A stretch of 34,281 bases of DNA from Odoribacter sp. Z80 (GTDB lineage: Bacteria; Bacteroidota; Bacteroidia; Bacteroidales; Marinifilaceae). The DNA is taken from assembly GCF_009935865.1 (NCBI RefSeq), contig NZ_QWEL01000019.1, forward strand, positions 1 through 34,281, given 5' to 3'. A program made the translations under genes and the position numbers. Below are positions 32,772 through 34,281 of the stretch, one piece after another. Position 1 is the stretch's first letter. Each line of letters opens with the position of its first letter. Below the pieces are notes generated by a model. It made no database searches. It had not been told where the DNA came from and saw only the letters and a list, made by a program, of their open reading frames with translations.

Positions 32772-34133
32772 ATGGAAAGAGACGCTATTGATTTGGGAAA
32801 TGTGAATGTGTTCAAGCTATTCAACAAGTATTTCATCCCCACGTTGCTGGGGATGCTGAGCATGTCGGCTGTAACGGTCATCGACGGCATCTTTGTGGGA
32901 CACGGTGTGGGCAGCGATGGTGTGGCTGCCATTAACATCTGCATTCCCGTACTGATGTTACTCATGGGAGTGGCGCTGATGCTGGGCGCAGGATGTTCGG
33001 TTGTGGCTTCCATCCATCTGGCGCGGGGCAAGGAGCGGGTTGCGCGGATGAACGTAACGCAGACCCTCGTTTTCGCTACACTGATAACGCTGGTACCGTC
33101 GGTCGTCATCATGCTTTTTTCCGATACTACGGGACGTCTGCTCGGTTCGTCTGACCATCTGTTACCGTTGGTAAAAGACTACTTGCAATGGTTCATTCCC
33201 TCTCTTCTGTTTGAGATGTGGATGGCCATATCGCTCTTCATCATCCGTTTGGACGGTGCGCCTAAACTGGCCATGTGGTGCAACATCATCCCGGCAGCCG
33301 TCAATATTGTGCTGGACTGGCTCTTCATTTTTCCGTTGGGATTGGGAGTAACGGGTGCAGCGGCTGCCACGACAATCAGCTTGGTTATCGGCGGTGTTAT
33401 CAGCATGGGGTATCTGCTGTTCCGCGCACGGCACTTGCGTCCGATTATGCCCAAATGGAGCCGTAAGAGCCTGCGTCTGTCGCTACGCAATATTGGCTAC
33501 CAGTGCCGCATCGGTTCGTCGGCATTGCTGGGCGAATGTACGATGGCTATGTTCATATTCGTCGGCAATCAGGTATTCATGCACTATTTGGGCGATGACG
33601 GCGTAGGTGCCTTCGGTATAGCTTGCTATTACATGCCCTTCGTCTTCATGATCGGCAATGCCATCGCGCAGTCGGCGCAACCCATCATCAGTTACAATTT
33701 CGGTGCGGGACTACATAGTCGTGTGGCGGCAACGGAGCGGATTGCACTACTGACTGCCGTGGTGTGTGGTGCGGCGGTTACCTTGCTTTTCGTTTATTTT
33801 CCTGAATGGCTGGTCGGACTGTTCGTAGATCCCACGGTATCTGCGGCATGGATCGCCATCGACGGGTTCCCGCTCGTCTCCGCAGCTTTCGTTTGCTTCA
33901 TCCTGAATCTGACGGCTATAGGTTACTATCAGAGTGTGGAGCGCATTCGCCCGGCCACAGTTTTCGCCCTGTTGCGTGGTATGATTTTCCTCGTCCCAAG
34001 TTTTATCCTGTTGCCCCGTGCGTTGGGTGTTGCCGGCATCTGGCTGGCACTGACACTGTCTGAGGCGGCAACTACGGTGTGTATCGCCGTGTTTTACCTA
34101 TGGCGACAGAGAGATGATATGATACTTGAATGA
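32772..34133 (+). CDS. MATE family multidrug efflux transporter
   Basis: A 453-aa inner-membrane protein with 12 predicted helices, an Na+- or H+-coupled drug exporter of the MATE family (MepA/NorM-like). Landmarks: YFIPTLLGMLSMSAVTVIDG near 17-36 and IFVGH in helix 1, MGVALMLGAGCSVVASIHLA in helix 2, GNAIAQSAQPIISYNFGAG near 297-315 in the second half (counterpart of the first-half motif). G+C and C-ending codons are clearly higher than in every other gene of the window, which points to horizontal transfer. It has its own consensus promoter, an attenuator in the leader and a strong terminator. The drug range cannot be read from sequence. Confidence 0.93.
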   Translation: MERDAIDLGNVNVFKLFNKYFIPTLLGMLSMSAVTVIDGIFVGHGVGSDGVAAINICIPVLMLLMGVALMLGAGCSVVASIHLARGKERVARMNVTQTLVFATLITLVPSVVIMLFSDTTGRLLGSSDHLLPLVKDYLQWFIPSLLFEMWMAISLFIIRLDGAPKLAMWCNIIPAAVNIVLDWLFIFPLGLGVTGAAAATTISLVIGGVISMGYLLFRARHLRPIMPKWSRKSLRLSLRNIGYQCRIGSSALLGECTMAMFIFVGNQVFMHYLGDDGVGAFGIACYYMPFVFMIGNAIAQSAQPIISYNFGAGLHSRVAATERIALLTAVVCGAAVTLLFVYFPEWLVGLFVDPTVSAAWIAIDGFPLVSAAFVCFILNLTAIGYYQSVERIRPATVFALLRGMIFLVPSFILLPRALGVAGIWLALTLSEAATTVCIAVFYLWRQRDDMILE

Positions 34134-34152
34134 AGCCTTGAATATGTTTTTA

Positions 34153-34192
34153 AAAAAGCGGAGAACAGACTTATGTCCATTCTCCGCTTTTT
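34153..34192 (+). terminator. MATE gene terminator
   Basis: AAAAAGCGGAGAA (34153-34165) pairs with TTCTCCGCTTTTT (34180-34192), with an inner GAC/GTC helix in the loop. A strong intrinsic terminator 20 nt after the stop codon. Confidence 0.88.
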
Positions 34193-34281
34193 GGAAAAAA
34201 CGGTAAACTTGCCCCCTTAAAAACGGATGAAGGTGACCACCTAAAGTTCCTCCTTCAAAAAAGTGTAAAGTTGTTCATCGG
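34192..34281. mobile_element. Possible IS21-type element end (partial)
   Basis: After the terminator come two imperfect direct repeats, AAAAACGGTAAACTTGCCCCC-like (34196-34216) and AAAAACGGATGAAGGTGACCACC-like (34219-34241), the first preceded by TGG. Tandem short repeats of this type mark the ends of IS21-family elements, and the wording resembles IS21 ends I know from Bacteroides. No transposase is visible in the remaining 40 nt. The identification is tentative. Confidence 0.35.

Noticed and set aside
32772-34133. Several open frames of 60-100 codons antisense or shifted within the MATE gene
   Set aside because: They arise from the higher G+C of the gene; they have no promoters, no family resemblance and are rich in Arg, Pro and His as shadow frames usually are.
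1-34281. CRISPR array, toxin-antitoxin pair, restriction system or prophage
   Set aside because: No regularly spaced repeats and no matching protein families were seen on either strand.

Overview
This window looks like chromosomal DNA of a gut-type Bacteroidales bacterium, possibly close to Odoribacter or Butyricimonas (the genus is a guess). The evidence is the primary sigma factor without region 1.1, promoters of the Bacteroidetes type (TTTG, about 20 nt, TAnnTTTG), almost no Shine-Dalgarno sequences, and families typical of the phylum (GldB, DUF4924, DUF2723/GT117, two-domain RfaE1-like kinase, hpt next to obgE). Most of the window is moderately AT-rich core genome on both strands.

Layout. 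1-366: the tail of an rRNA operon (23S end, tRNA-Met, 5S, terminator). 393-5340: yaaA; a Crp/Fnr regulator and nadE (minus); gldB and 5-formyl-THF cyclo-ligase (plus); a small 2[4Fe-4S] ferredoxin (minus). 5483-8808: a plus-strand operon rplY-pth-hslR-DUF4924-exported adhesin-like protein, preceded by a structured leader. 8890-11099: obgE and hpt (minus), purE (plus). 11318-15507: an exported HHH/beta-barrel protein, an unrecognised helical protein, rpmH and rpoD. 15574-19528: a galactose locus with a Na+/sugar symporter and galK on minus and galM divergent. 19575-21085: pdxS-pdxT, which make pyridoxal phosphate. 21094-26331: a minus-strand run DUF2723 membrane protein, prfB (with its +1 frameshift) and a heptose-7-phosphate kinase. 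26526-26970: a tRNA cluster Gln-Leu-Leu-Leu. 27140-31919: an AmgK-like sugar kinase, a Nudix hydrolase, pyrE, a SRPBCC protein, and clpP-clpX.

The right end (about 31950-34281) differs from the rest. It has about 650 nt of gene debris (including a LytTR fragment), then a strong promoter, a folded leader with an eight-codon ORF that begins inside an intrinsic terminator, and a MATE efflux gene that is clearly richer in G+C than its surroundings. The last 90 nt carry imperfect direct repeats that resemble an IS21-type end. I read this as an acquired drug-efflux cassette controlled by transcription attenuation, and it is the most interesting part of the window.

Other points worth attention are a NadE whose glutaminase domain has lost its catalytic cysteine, an rplY leader that can form either a pseudoknot or a terminator-like hairpin, a 13-bp palindrome over the purE promoter, 16-bp hairpins between pdxS and pdxT and between the SRPBCC gene and clpX, and a textbook RF2 frameshift site in a phylum that otherwise makes little use of Shine-Dalgarno pairing.
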